Shown: one piece after another, positions 8,220 to 17,031 of the stretch
Layout: every line of letters starts with the position of its first letter
Numbering within the stretch: position 1 is the stretch's first letter
Assembly: GCA_963849005.1 (NCBI GenBank)
Contig: CAWKGC010000019.1
Span: forward strand, 618,090-682,089
Length of the DNA stretch: 64,000 bases
Direction: 5' to 3'
Source of the DNA: CAWKGC01 sp963849005
GTDB lineage: Bacteria; Pseudomonadota; Gammaproteobacteria; Burkholderiales; Usitatibacteraceae
Notes under the pieces: model-generated
Databases searched by the model: none
The model's input: only the letters and a program-made list of their open reading frames with translations
Told to the model about the DNA's origin: nothing
Program-made: the position numbers and the translations under genes

Positions 8220-9025
8220 TCAGCTGCCGCGCCGCCGCGCGGAGGCCATGGCGACGAAAAAGGAGGCCAGCACCGCAACGACAACCGCGCCGCCCAGCAT
8301 CAGGTCGCGTTCACCCGTCCACTCCTCGACAGCGGGAAAGAACAGCTTGCCCAGCGCCATCAGGCCGATCGCGAGCCCCAACCCGGCAATCGTGAGCGCC
8401 ATGATGCGCGAGGCGCTCGCGGCGGTTGCATCGGCGCGGCGCAGCAGTCGGCTGATCCACAGGCCGTTGACGCCGTCGACCAGCAGCATGCCCGCGACGA
8501 AAAGGCCGGCCACGAACAGCGCGCTCGCCGGCCCGCCGAAACGGCCGGCGGCCAGCGCGAACAGCGCCGCCTGTGAAATCGTGTCGAAGGAAAGCGCGAA
8601 CAAGGCCCCGACGGCCGCCACCGCCCAGGGCTTATCGATGTCCGGGAGCCGCACGAGAAACCGCGCCTTGATCCCGACCGGGGACACCGGGTGCCTGGAT
8701 CGCTCACCCAGACGTTGCGCAAGTTGACGAAGGCGAGCGCGAACAGCACCGCGGCCGAACTGAGCAGCCCGAAGGCCTCCAGCCACTGCGGCGCCTGCCA
8801 GCCCGATGCCAGCGTCCCCACGGCGAGCGCCACCGTCGCCACCACCGCACCGTGTCCCAGCGAGAAGAGCGTGCCGGCAAGGCGCGCGAGCCGCGGGTTG
8901 CGCCGGGCGTTGGCGCGCGTCAGGCCGTCGATCGTCGCAAGGTGGTCGGCGTCGAAACCGTGGCGCATGCCCAAGACGAAGGCGAGCGCGCAAAGCGCGG
9001 TCCAGGTGGCGGGCGGGGCATCCAT
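8220..9025 (-). CDS. NiCoT-family nickel/cobalt permease, frameshifted
   Basis: An inner-membrane permease of the HoxN/NixA/NicO group. The first half (from ATG at 9025) carries the family signature RHGFDADH in helix II and further helices up to FVNLRNVW. The second half is in another frame from about 8,700 (VGIKARFLVRLPDIDKPWAV, then FALSFDTISQAALFAL, the second NiCoT motif). Together they make about 268 residues with 7-8 membrane segments. One indel near 8,685-8,705 breaks the frame, probably a sequence error given how many others occur. NikR lies upstream on the same strand, with a NikR-type palindrome between, so nickel-dependent repression is likely. Confidence 0.8.
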
Positions 9026-9054
9026 CGCGCGGCGTCCTTGGCGGAGTCGAAGCG

Positions 9055-9082
9055 GTAGGAAGAGTGTTTCACATCTTCCTAC
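9055..9082 (-). promoter_or_regulatory. Predicted NikR operator
   Basis: GTAGGA-N16-TCCTAC, extended to a perfect 9-bp inverted repeat GTAGGAAGA / TCTTCCTAC around a 10-base centre. Half-site size and the 28-base span equal the E. coli NikR site GTATGA-N16-TCATAC. It sits 30 bases before the nickel permease start and just downstream of nikR. Confidence 0.75.
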
Positions 9083-9121
9083 TGTTGCGCAAGCGCATCC
9101 TGGGTGCCGCGGCGCGTTTAC

Positions 9122-9592
9122 TCAGGAACGGGGTATCAGGTGCATGTGCCCGTGGTGGGGGCGGAACTTGAGCCCGGCATGCCGGTCGCCGATGTCCACC
9201 GCGACGATGCTCAGCTGGCCGTGCCGGACGCCGCGCTCGGACTGGATGGCCTCGGCAAAGGCGCGCACCCTCGTTGTCGGCCCCTTCAGGATCACGCTCT
9301 CGAGGCAGTTGGCATGGTCGAGGTGGACATGCGTGGTCGCGACCACGAGGTCGTGCTCGGCATGCTGCGCCTCGGTCAGCCGTTCCGAAAGCCTGCGCTG
9401 GTGGTGATCATATACGTAGGACAGGTTGGCCACGCAGGCGCCCTTTTTGTCGTCGGTCGCGCGGTTCGCCTCCACCTCGCGGCGCAGCAGGTCGCGCATC
9501 GCTTCCGAGCGCCCCGAATAGCCGCGCTTCGCGACCAGCGCATCGAACTCCCGGGCGAGGCCTTCGTCGATCGACATGGTGATGCGTTCCAT
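9122..9592 (-). CDS. nikR: Nickel-responsive regulator NikR
   Basis: 156 residues from the ATG at 9592, which has AGGAGG seven bases upstream; the longer reading frame start is rejected for lack of that site. The N-terminus is a ribbon-helix-helix (MERITMSIDEGLAREFDALV) that binds DNA. The C-terminus is an ACT-like domain with the nickel ligands in order: His in YVYDHH, two His in TTHVHLD and Cys in HANCLES, matching H76, H87, H89 and C95 of E. coli NikR. With nickel bound it represses uptake genes. The permease gene follows, with a NikR-type palindrome in the gap. Confidence 0.93.
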   Translation of the reverse strand: MERITMSIDEGLAREFDALVAKRGYSGRSEAMRDLLRREVEANRATDDKKGACVANLSYVYDHHQRRLSERLTEAQHAEHDLVVATTHVHLDHANCLESVILKGPTTRVRAFAEAIQSERGVRHGQLSIVAVDIGDRHAGLKFRPHHGHMHLIPRS

Positions 9593-9662
9593 TGCTGGTC
9601 CTCCTGTCCGAAAGCAGCGCGCCAAGGCTGGCGGGCCCGGGCGACTCTCCTGCGGGATGCGG

Positions 9663-10104
9663 TTACTGCGGCACGACGCGAGCGCCGTCGCCGCTGCCTT
9701 CGATATAGACGCGCTGCCCGTTGCGCAGGCCGGAGTTGCCGGGCTGGGTCACCGAGACCAGCACGCCATTCGTGGTGCGCACGATGATCTGCTGGCCGGG
9801 TTGCGGTGTGGCGTTCCTCTTCTGGACTTCGTTGCCCGCCCAGGCGCCGCCAAGCGCGCCGGCGACCATCGCCACATCGCGGCCGGTGCCGGCGCCGATC
9901 AGGCTGCCGATGCCGACGCCGGCCAAGGCGCCGACGACCGCGCCGACGCCAGCCTGGTGGTTGCTGTCGAGTTGCACGTCGGTGATCTGCTCGACCACGC
10001 CCTTGCGGATTTCGACTTCGCCGGCATTCGGGCCCGGTGTAGCGCAGGCGGCCAGCGCGAGCGCCAATGCGATCGCTGGCCAGGGTGGAAAGGGTTCGCT
10101 TCAT
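9663..10104 (-). CDS. Glycine-zipper outer-membrane lipoprotein (SlyB/17-kDa antigen type), frameshifted near the start
   Basis: The body, about 134 residues, has a lipobox region ending LALAACA and a glycine-zipper run around residues 40-80 (GAVVGALAGVGIGSLIGAG), the mark of Rick_17kDa_Anti/SlyB proteins. These are anchored in the outer membrane and tied to envelope integrity. A good start (ATG at 10104 with AGGAG upstream, giving MKRTLSTLA) lies in a different frame from the lipobox, so one indel between about 10,065 and 10,100 is needed to join them. The next plus-strand gene starts about 220 bases away, and I see no clear element in that gap. Confidence 0.75.
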
Positions 10105-10327
10105 TTCGGGCAACTCCTGTCGGGGTGGGGATGTGTCTCTGGCCTGCACGTCGCGGATGGGCCTCGCGAAATCGTCGTGAAAGAATCTGGCCGTCCGCAG
10201 GCCTTTGCGGGAAGCGGGCGGCAACAACGAGAGTGATGGTCGCCTGCCCCTTGGCCTCGCGTCAAGCACGGCCCCGCGCGAGGTGGCGTAGCATTGGTGC
10301 ACGGCCAACAAACGCGCGGAGGAAACG

Positions 10328-10831
10328 ATGATTGCGCAATCGATCGGGCATTTCATGAAGGGCAAGAAAATCCAGGAACTTCTCTCGGTCCCTGCGGCGG
10401 CCACGGTGCTCGACGCGGTCGGGCTGATGAGCCGCAAGGGCGCGGGCTCGGTCATTGTCAAGGATGCGGCCGGCGGTGTCGGCGGGATCTTCACCGAGCG
10501 CGACCTCTTGTGCCGGGTCGTCGAAAAGGGCCTCGACCCGAAATCGACGCCGATTTCCCGGGTCATGAGCCCCGACGTCCGGCGCGTGCCCTCGTCCTCG
10601 ACGGTCGAGGAGACGCTGCGCCTCATGCTCCTGCACGGCCATCGGCACCTCCTGGTCGCCGACGGCACCAAGGTCGAGGGGCTGGTGTCGATTCGCGACC
10701 TGATGTCGTGGATGGTGCTCCCGGAAGAGCCGATCGCGCACGAGGGACGCCCCGGGGTGATCCGGGCGCGCGCCGAGGAGGCGGTGCGCACGGTGCAGCA
10801 GGCCGCCGGCTCCGGGACGCCGACGTCCTAG
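10328..10831 (+). CDS. CBS-domain pair protein
   Basis: 167 residues made almost wholly of two CBS motifs. The first (about 18-70) has ATVLDAVGLMSRKGAGSVIV and GIFTERDLL; the second (about 80-135) has VRRVPSSSTVEETLRLML and GLVSIRDLMSWM. Such stand-alone pairs bind adenine nucleotides and act as energy sensors or partners of other proteins. The final residues, rich in Ala and Glu, are unlike a domain. The ATG at 10328 is preceded by GGAGGA. It lies 37 bases before the HMG-CoA lyase gene and could share its transcript. Confidence 0.85.
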   Translation: MIAQSIGHFMKGKKIQELLSVPAAATVLDAVGLMSRKGAGSVIVKDAAGGVGGIFTERDLLCRVVEKGLDPKSTPISRVMSPDVRRVPSSSTVEETLRLMLLHGHRHLLVADGTKVEGLVSIRDLMSWMVLPEEPIAHEGRPGVIRARAEEAVRTVQQAAGSGTPTS

Positions 10832-10868
10832 GACGCACAACGCGGGCCGCGGCGGCGGCGCAACGGAA

Positions 10869-11816
10869 ATGGAAATGGACCCGGACATCGACATCCTGGT
10901 GAGCGAGGTCGGCCCGCGCGACGGGCTGCAGAGCGTGAAGCGCACCATGCCCACGGCCGCCAAGCATCGCTGGATCGCTGCCCTCGCCGCGGCGGGATTG
11001 CGCGAGATCGAAGTGGCCTCGTTCGTGCCGCCGAAGCTCCTGCCGCAAATGGCGGACGCCGCCGAGGTGGTGCGCGAGGCGGTGAAGATCCCCGGGCTGG
11101 TGGTGCTGGCGCTGGCGCCCAACGCGAGGGGGGCGGAGAACGCGATGGCCGCGGGCGCGCACAAGATCACGATGCCGGTGTCGGCGTCGCGCGAGCACAG
11201 CCTGAAGAACATCCGCATGACTCCCGAGGAGGCCGTCGCGCAGGTCGCGCGCGCGGTCGAGCTGCGCGATGGGCTGCCCGAAGGCCGCCGACCCGCCGTC
11301 GAAGTCGGGATCTCGACCGCTTTCGGCTGCACGATGGAAGGCGCGGTGCCGGAAGACCGCGTGATGCAGCTTGCCGCGATGCTGGCGAAAGCCGGAGCGG
11401 ACTCGATCGGGCTGTCCGACACCACCGGCTACGCGAATCCCGTGCAGGTGAGGCGCATGTTCGCGCGGCTGAAACGCGAGATCGGCGAGCGCCTCGGCGG
11501 CGCGCACCTGCACAACACGCGCGGGCAGGGACTGGCCAACGTCGTTGCCGCGCTGGACGCCGGCGTCACGACTTTCGATTCCTCGCAGGGCGGCCTCGGC
11601 GGCTGCCCCTACGCGCCGGGGGCGACCGGCAACATCGTCACCGAGGACCTCGTCTTCCTGCTGGAAGCGATGGGGCTGCGCACAGGCATCGACATCGGCA
11701 ATCTGCTCGCCGCGCGGCCGCTGGTGCTGGAGGGACTCCCCGGCGAACCCCTCTACGGGCACCTTCCCGACGCCGGCTTCCCAAGGGCTTCGTCCGCTGC
11801 GGGAAGCGCTGCCTGA
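10869..11816 (+). CDS. mvaB: Hydroxymethylglutaryl-CoA lyase
   Basis: 315 residues of the DRE-TIM metallolyase family. Visible motifs: EVGPRDGLQS near residue 14 (catalytic Asp and Arg), SDTTGYANP near 185, HLHNTRGQG (metal-binding His pair) and the cysteine signature GGLGGCPYAPGATGN near 245. The enzyme splits 3-hydroxy-3-methylglutaryl-CoA to acetyl-CoA and acetoacetate, the last step of leucine and isovalerate breakdown. No other leucine-pathway genes (ivd, mcc) are in the window. The C-terminal tail after PLYGHLP is alanine- and serine-rich. A second ATG two codons in is equally possible as start. Confidence 0.92.
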   Translation: MEMDPDIDILVSEVGPRDGLQSVKRTMPTAAKHRWIAALAAAGLREIEVASFVPPKLLPQMADAAEVVREAVKIPGLVVLALAPNARGAENAMAAGAHKITMPVSASREHSLKNIRMTPEEAVAQVARAVELRDGLPEGRRPAVEVGISTAFGCTMEGAVPEDRVMQLAAMLAKAGADSIGLSDTTGYANPVQVRRMFARLKREIGERLGGAHLHNTRGQGLANVVAALDAGVTTFDSSQGGLGGCPYAPGATGNIVTEDLVFLLEAMGLRTGIDIGNLLAARPLVLEGLPGEPLYGHLPDAGFPRASSAAGSAA

Positions 11817-11876
11817 CAGGAAGAGCATCCCTGCCCGAAGCAGGTCTCCCGCTTCCCGGCGGCATCTCCGGTCACG

Positions 11877-11890
11877 TTGACGCAAGTCAA
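11877..11890 (+). promoter_or_regulatory. FNR/CRP-family palindrome before the ferritin-like gene
   Basis: TTGACgcaaGTCAA is a perfect 5-4-5 inverted repeat of the FNR/DNR type, 50 bases upstream of the ATG at 11941. Regulation by an FNR-family protein is inferred. Confidence 0.5.
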
Positions 11891-11940
11891 ACCGTCGAGG
11901 TCCGCCTGGCGCAATCTGGAACATGAGGGGGTGCCTCGCC

Positions 11941-12534
11941 ATGCTCGAGCCCATCGCATCCGTGGAAGAGTTTTACGCCCATGCGCTCGCCATCGAACGC
12001 GAGGCCGCGAAGTGTTACCGGGAATTCCAGGAGCACTTCACTGGCCGGGGCGAGGAAGTCCTGGCCGGCCTGTGCGGCAATCTTGCTCACTTCGAGCAGG
12101 AGCATTACGAGCTCCTGCTCGACCGCGCCAAGGCGATGAAGCTGCCCGAGCTTTCTGCCGACCGCTATCGCTGGCTCGAGTCGGGGCCGCCGGAATGCGT
12201 CGACCACGCGCTCGTCTTCCGCGTGGCCAGCCCCCGCCAGCTCCTCGAGATCGCGCTCAAGGCCGAGAAGAACGCCTGTCGCTTCTTCGAGTGGGTCGCG
12301 GGAACGGCGGCCGATGGCGAGGTCCGCGCCCTTGCCGGGGAGATGGCGCGCGAGGAAGCGGAACACGTCCAATGGGTGACGCTCGTCCTCGAGCACGTGC
12401 GTCCGGACGGCATCGACTGGGATGGGCTCCTCGCCGCCGGCGGCGGCCCGGGACTCGCGCTCGGGGCAGAGCGGCGGCTTCACCGCGGCTCGGGCTCGGG
12501 CAAGGCGGATCGCACCAGGGGACCTTCCAGCTAG
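11941..12534 (+). CDS. Ferritin-like/rubrerythrin-like di-iron protein
   Basis: 197 residues from the ATG at 11941, preceded by a purine-rich GAGGGGG. Four helices carry the carboxylate-bridged di-iron pattern: Glu in IEREAAKCY, ExxH in EQEHYE, Glu in ALKAEKNAC and ExxH in EEAEHVQW. No rubredoxin CxxC tail is present, so this is an erythrin-type protein rather than classic rubrerythrin. Family members detoxify peroxide or handle iron. The upstream FNR-type palindrome would fit a role at low oxygen. The last 20 residues are low-complexity Gly/Ser/Arg. Confidence 0.8.
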   Translation: MLEPIASVEEFYAHALAIEREAAKCYREFQEHFTGRGEEVLAGLCGNLAHFEQEHYELLLDRAKAMKLPELSADRYRWLESGPPECVDHALVFRVASPRQLLEIALKAEKNACRFFEWVAGTAADGEVRALAGEMAREEAEHVQWVTLVLEHVRPDGIDWDGLLAAGGGPGLALGAERRLHRGSGSGKADRTRGPSS

Positions 12535-12656
12535 CCTTGCCCGGCATCGGCGTTGCCCTCTGCCTGGTGCAGGCGCAAAATCCGACGGGCGCGATGCCCG
12601 GCGGCGCGAAACCAGCCGGGAACGGTTGCCGGCAACCAGCGCACAGGAACGACCGC

Positions 12657-13859
12657 ATGACCGACAAGGCATTGCCGCTCGAAGGTATCCGCGTCGTCGA
12701 GTTCGTGCACATGGTGATGGGCCCGGCCTGCGGCCTCGTGCTTGCGGACCTCGGCGCGGAGGTCATCAAGGTGGAGCCCGTGCCGGAAGGCGACAACACG
12801 CGCCGCCTCACCGGCTCCGGCGCCGGCTTCTGGGTCACCTACAACCGAAACAAGAAGAGCCTCGCCGTCGACCTGAAATCGCCCGAGGGCATGGCGGCGG
12901 TGAAGAAGCTGCTTGCGACGGCCGACGTGATCACGGAGAACTTCCGCCCCGGCGCGATGGACAAGCTGGGACTGGGCTACGAAGGCGTGAAGGCGCTGAA
13001 GCCCGAGATCGTCTATTGCTCGATGAAGGGCTTCCTTCCCGGGCCCTACGACCAGCGCACGGCGCTCGATGAAGTGGTGCAGATGATGGGCGGGCTCGCC
13101 TACATGACCGGTCCCGAGGGCAGGCCGCTGCGCGCGGGCGCCTCGGTGAACGACGTCATGGGCGGCATGTTCGCGGCGATCGGGATCCTCGCCGCGATCA
13201 TCGAACGCCGTCGCACGGGGCGCGGGCAGTACGTGCAAAGCGCGCTCTTCGAGAACACCGTGTTCCTCGTCGCGCAGCACATGATGCAGTACGCGGTCAC
13301 GGGCAGGCCCGCCGCGCCCATGCCCAGCCGGCTCGCCTCGTGGGCGGTGTACGACGTCTTCGACACCGGCGACGGCGCGCAGGTGTTCGTCGGCGTCGTG
13401 AGCGATACGCAATGGAAGGTCTTCTGCCGCGACTTCGGCCTGCCGGAACTCGACGCCGACGCGACGCTCGCCACCAACAACCAGCGCGTGCATGCGCGCG
13501 ACCGCTTCCTTCCGGCGATCCGCAAGCGTTTCCTCGACCTCACCAAGGCCGAGTTGATGGGCAAGTGCGAGAAGGCGGGACTGCCGTTCGCGCCGATCGT
13601 GAAGCCCGAGGACCTCTTCGACGATCCGCACCTCAATGCTTCCGGCGGCTTCGCCCCGATCACGCTGCCCGACGGGCGGGCGGCCCGCGTGCCGGTCCTG
13701 CCGCTGGAGATGGACGGGCGCCGCTTCGGCGTGCGCCACGACGTGCCGAAGCCGGGCGAGGACTCGCGCGACGTGCTGGCTGCGTTGGGCTATCCGCCGG
13801 AGCAGATCGACCGGCTGGTTGCCGGCAAGGTCATCGGCATACGGGGAGAAACGACATGA
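12657..13859 (+). CDS. CaiB/BaiF-family (class III) CoA-transferase
   Basis: 400 residues from the ATG at 12657, after which the classic opening LEGIRVVEF appears; the upstream in-frame stretch is a shadow of the ferritin-like gene. Other marks: LADLGAEVIKVEP, YNRNKKSLAVDLKSPEG, ENFRPGAMDKLGLGY and GASVNDVMGGMFA, whose Asp is the usual acyl-anhydride residue. The enzyme moves CoA between an acyl-CoA and a carboxylic acid; substrates are not clear. It overlaps the next gene by ATGA, so it is translated together with the cupin and the GATase-like gene. Confidence 0.9.
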   Translation: MTDKALPLEGIRVVEFVHMVMGPACGLVLADLGAEVIKVEPVPEGDNTRRLTGSGAGFWVTYNRNKKSLAVDLKSPEGMAAVKKLLATADVITENFRPGAMDKLGLGYEGVKALKPEIVYCSMKGFLPGPYDQRTALDEVVQMMGGLAYMTGPEGRPLRAGASVNDVMGGMFAAIGILAAIIERRRTGRGQYVQSALFENTVFLVAQHMMQYAVTGRPAAPMPSRLASWAVYDVFDTGDGAQVFVGVVSDTQWKVFCRDFGLPELDADATLATNNQRVHARDRFLPAIRKRFLDLTKAELMGKCEKAGLPFAPIVKPEDLFDDPHLNASGGFAPITLPDGRAARVPVLPLEMDGRRFGVRHDVPKPGEDSRDVLAALGYPPEQIDRLVAGKVIGIRGETT

Positions 13860-14228
13860 CAGGCATCAATGGCGACCGGCTCAAGGCCATCCTTGCGACT
13901 GTCGAGATGGCCAGGGCCGCGCCGCTGCCCGCCGGCCGCCGCTCGTCGCTGCTGATCGAGCACGGCACGATGCAGTTGCGCTTCTACGCGCCGCGCGGCA
14001 GCGACCCGCAGACGCCGCACGACGCAGGACGAGCTCTACGTGGTGTGGAAGGGCCAGGGCTGGTTCGTGAACGGTGCCGAACGCCACCGCTTCGCGCCGG
14101 GCGACGTCCTGTTCGTCCCGGCGGGCGTCACGCACCGCTTCGAGGATTTCACCGGCGACCTCGAGGTGTGGGTCGTCTTCTGGGGGCCCAAGGGCGGCGA
14201 GCATCCGGCCGGTGAAGCGCGGGGATGA
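13856..14228 (+). CDS. Small cupin protein, frameshifted
   Basis: About 124 residues if one indel near 14,020-14,030 is repaired. The first part (MTGINGDRLKAILATVEM to LRFYAPRG) and the second (DELYVVWKGQGWFVNG, GDVLFVPAGVTHRFEDF, VWVVFWGP) together give a full cupin_2 barrel with the two conserved motifs. Such proteins bind a metal and act as small isomerases, dioxygenases or sensors. The ATG overlaps the CoA-transferase stop, and its own stop overlaps the start of the next gene by four bases, so three genes form one operon. Confidence 0.72.
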
Positions 14229-14929
14229 GCGTGGGCAAGTCGATCTCCATCGGCCTCGTCGGCGACCGCAAGGCGGCCGTGACAGCGCACAAGGCGATTC
14301 CCGTCGCGCTCCAGCTCGCGGCCGAGGCGCTCGGCCTCGGCATCCAGGCCGACTGGGTGCCCACGCGCGAGATACGGGATGCTTCGCGGGTCGCTTCGTT
14401 CGACGGCCTGTGGTGCGTGCCGGCGAGCCCCTACGAGAACATGGAGGGCGCGCTGTCGGCGATCCGGTTCGCGCGCGAGATGCGCCGGCCGTTCCTCGGC
14501 ACCTGCGGCGGGTTCCAGCATGCGGTGGTCGAATATGCGCGCAACGTGCTCGGGTGGGAGGATGCCGAGCACGCCGAGACCGCGCCCGATGCCGCACGGC
14601 TTGTCATCGCGCCGCTGGCGTGCGCCCTCGTCGAAGTCCGCGATGCCATCCGTTTGCTCGCGGGGACGCGAATCGCCGCGGCCTATGGCGCCGGCGAAAT
14701 CACCGAGGGATATCACTGCAGTTACGGGCTCAGCCCGGTGTTCCGGGATCGTCTTGTCTGCGGGCCGCTTCGCGTGAGCGCCGAAGACGCCGCGGGCGAA
14801 GTGCGCGCGGTCGAGCTCGACGGCCATCCCTTCTTCGTCGCCACGCTCTTCCAGCCGGAGCGCGCGGCGCTCGAGGGCCGGTTGCCGCCGCTGGTCGCGG
14901 CATTCGCGCGCGCCTGCCTCGAAGTATGA
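14225..14929 (+). CDS. CTP-synthase C-terminal-like glutamine amidotransferase homologue
   Basis: 234 residues matching the class I GATase domain of CTP synthase without its synthase half. The start resembles PyrG GATase (SIGLVGDR) and the nucleophile elbow is GTCGGFQHA with Cys94. In true GATases a His-Pro-Glu triad follows near the end; here the position reads FQPER (Gln210-Pro-Glu212), so the catalytic His is missing. This fits the family named 'CTP synthase C-terminal region-related protein', whose function is unknown. It ends a tight operon with the CoA-transferase and cupin. Confidence 0.75.
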   Translation: MSVGKSISIGLVGDRKAAVTAHKAIPVALQLAAEALGLGIQADWVPTREIRDASRVASFDGLWCVPASPYENMEGALSAIRFAREMRRPFLGTCGGFQHAVVEYARNVLGWEDAEHAETAPDAARLVIAPLACALVEVRDAIRLLAGTRIAAAYGAGEITEGYHCSYGLSPVFRDRLVCGPLRVSAEDAAGEVRAVELDGHPFFVATLFQPERAALEGRLPPLVAAFARACLEV

Positions 14930-14971
14930 TGTCGGTCTTCCGGAAAACCAGTTCACCTTGAGGACGATGAA

Positions 14972-15923
14972 ATGAGCGACAAGAAGACCATTGCAGTAGT
15001 GGGCGCGACCGGCGCGCAGGGCGGCGGCCTGGTGCGCGCCATCCTCGCCGACCCGTCGGGCGGCTTTCGCGCGCGCGCGATCACGCGGGACGTGAATTCC
15101 GACAAGGCGAAGGAGCTGGCGAAACTCGGCGCCGAGGTGGTTGCCGCCGACATCGACGACGAGGCGAGCCTCGCGCGCGCGCTGCGCCGGCGCCCACGGC
15201 GCGTACTTCGTGACCTTCTTCTGGGCGCATTTCTCGCCGGACAAGGAAAAGGCCGAGATCCGCAGCATGGCGCGCGCAGCGAAGGCGGCGGGAACGAAGC
15301 ACGTGATCTGGTCCACGCTCGAGGACACGCGCCAGTGGGTCCCGCTCTCCGACAGCCGCATGCCGACGCTGATGGGCGAATACAAGGTCCCGCACTTCGA
15401 CGCCAAGGGCGAATCGAACAAGGTGTTCACCGAGATGGGCGTGCCCACGACGTTCCTGAACACGTCGTTCTACTGGGACAATTTCATCTATTTCGGCATG
15501 GGGCCGAAGAAGGGCCCGGACGGCACGCTCGCGATCACGCTGCCGATGGGCGACAAGAAGCTGCCCGGGATCGCCGCCGAGGACATCGGCAAGTGCGCCT
15601 ACGGCATCTTCAAGAAGGGCGCCGAGTACATCGGCAAGACGGTCGGCATCGCCGGCGAGCACCCGACCGGCGCGCAGATGGCCGCGGCGATGACAAAGGC
15701 GCTCGGCAAGGAAGTGCGCTACAACGCCGTGACGCCGGAAGCGTTTCGTGGCTTCGGTTTCCCCGGCGCCGAGGACCTCGGCAACATGTTCCAGTTCAAG
15801 GCCGACTTCGAGGAAATGTTCTGCGGCGCGCGCAGCCTCGCCGTCTCCCGGGCCCTGAATCCCGAGCTGATGACATTCGCGCAATGGCTCGCGAAGTACA
15901 AGGACCGCATCCCGCTCGAGTGA
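14972..15923 (+). CDS. NmrA/HSCARG-like NAD(P)-binding protein, frameshifted
   Basis: About 316 residues once an indel near 15,185 is repaired. The N-terminus holds the Rossmann motif VVGATGAQGGGLVRAIL. The second frame runs from GAHGAYFVTFFWAHFSPDKE to KYKDRIPLE and includes HVIWSTLEDTR and TFLNTSFYWDNF, typical of NmrA-like atypical short-chain dehydrogenases. These proteins lack the full SDR Tyr-Lys pair and often serve as redox sensors or isoflavone-reductase-like enzymes. A GAGGA box lies before the start at 14972. The break falls in a GC-only stretch and is probably a sequence error. Confidence 0.8.
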
Positions 15924-15936
15924 TTTCCCTCAACTC

Positions 15937-16013
15937 GTCGTCCCGGATCGGGTCCGGGACCCAGCGCTTTTGATCGAAGACACTGGATTCCGGGTCAAGC
16001 CCGGAATGACGAG
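15937..16013. repeat. Dispersed palindromic repeat, copy 1
   Basis: Begins CGTCGTCCCGGAT and ends CCCGGAATGACG, with an internal GGTCCGGGACC and GGGTCAAGCCC; the ends are near inverted copies. It lies between the convergent NmrA-like and argC genes. Related copies occur at 26523, 40083 and 42092. Confidence 0.7.
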
Positions 16014-16018
16014 AATTC

Positions 16019-16970
16019 CTAGGCGACGAGCGCGGTGCCCTCGTCGATGCCGAGCATGATGTTCATGTTCTGCACCGCGGCGCCCGAGGCGCCCTTGCCG
16101 AGGTTGTCCAGCCGCGAGATCGAGCACCATGTGCTCGTCGTTGCCGAAGACGAAGATGTCGTTGCGGTTGGTGTCGTTCGTGCCCAGCGGATCGAAGAAG
16201 CCGTCGTGCAGGTTCGCGGCATCGTCGAAGGGCATGACCTTCACGAAGCGCTCGCCGGCGTAGAACTCCGCCAGCATGTCGCGCACGTTGCGCGCAGTCG
16301 GCTTCTTCGCCAGCAGCCGGGTCGCCAGTGGCACCGTCACTGCCATGCCCTTGTAGAAGTCGCAGGCGATCGGGTTGAACTCCGGCGCGAAGTCGAGCCC
16401 GCTGTACTTCTGCATTTCCGGCAGGTGCTTGTGCTTCATGGCGAGCGCGTAGTGGCGCGGCGCGCCCAGGGGGAAGCGGGGGCGCCCCGGCGCCTCGTAT
16501 TCGGCGATCATCTTCTTGCCGCCGCCCGAATAACCGGTGAGGGAATGGCAGGTGACGGGATAGTCCTTCGGCACCACGCCGGCGGACACCAGCGGATGCA
16601 TCAGGAGGATGAACCCCGCCGCGTGGCAGCCGATGTTGGCCACACGCCTGGCCTCGCGGATCTTCGCGCGCTGCGCCTTGTTCAGCTCCGGCAACCCATA
16701 CACCCAGGACAGCTCCGTGCGATGCGCGGTGCTCGCGTCGATGAGGCGCGTGCGGTCATTGGTGACGAGCGCGGCGGACTCCTTCGCCGCGGCGTCGGGC
16801 AGGCAGAGGAAGGCGACGTCGGCCTCGTTCAGGAGGCGCTTCCTCTCGGCGGTGTCCTTGCGCTTTTCCGGGTCGATCTCGATGAGCGACACGCCGCCGT
16901 GGCCGAGCAGCCGGTCGCGGATCTGCAGCCCAGTCGTGCCTTCCTGGCCGTCGACGAATACCTTGTGCAT
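16019..16970 (-). CDS. argC: N-acetyl-gamma-glutamyl-phosphate reductase (type 2), frameshifted
   Basis: Third step of arginine synthesis: NADPH-dependent reduction of N-acetylglutamyl phosphate. The start at 16970 gives MHKVFVDGQEGTTGLQI, the short AGC Rossmann opening of the type 2 (about 310-residue) form. The catalytic Cys is in NIGCHAAGF, and HSLTGYSGGGKKMI follows. The last 34 residues (SRLDNLGKGASGAAVQNMNI and IDEGTALVA) are in another frame, so an indel near 16,118 must be repaired. It stands apart from other arg genes, as is usual in betaproteobacteria. Confidence 0.87.
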
Positions 16971-17031
16971 CACAATGCCTGCCTTGGGAGAAGTCGGAAC
17001 GCCATTGTACGGCGCGGCGCCCGAACCGCGG

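Noticed and set aside
14225..14929. Selenocysteine in the GATase-like gene
   Set aside because: Some family members are called selenoproteins, but there is no in-frame TGA here and the key position is an ordinary Cys.
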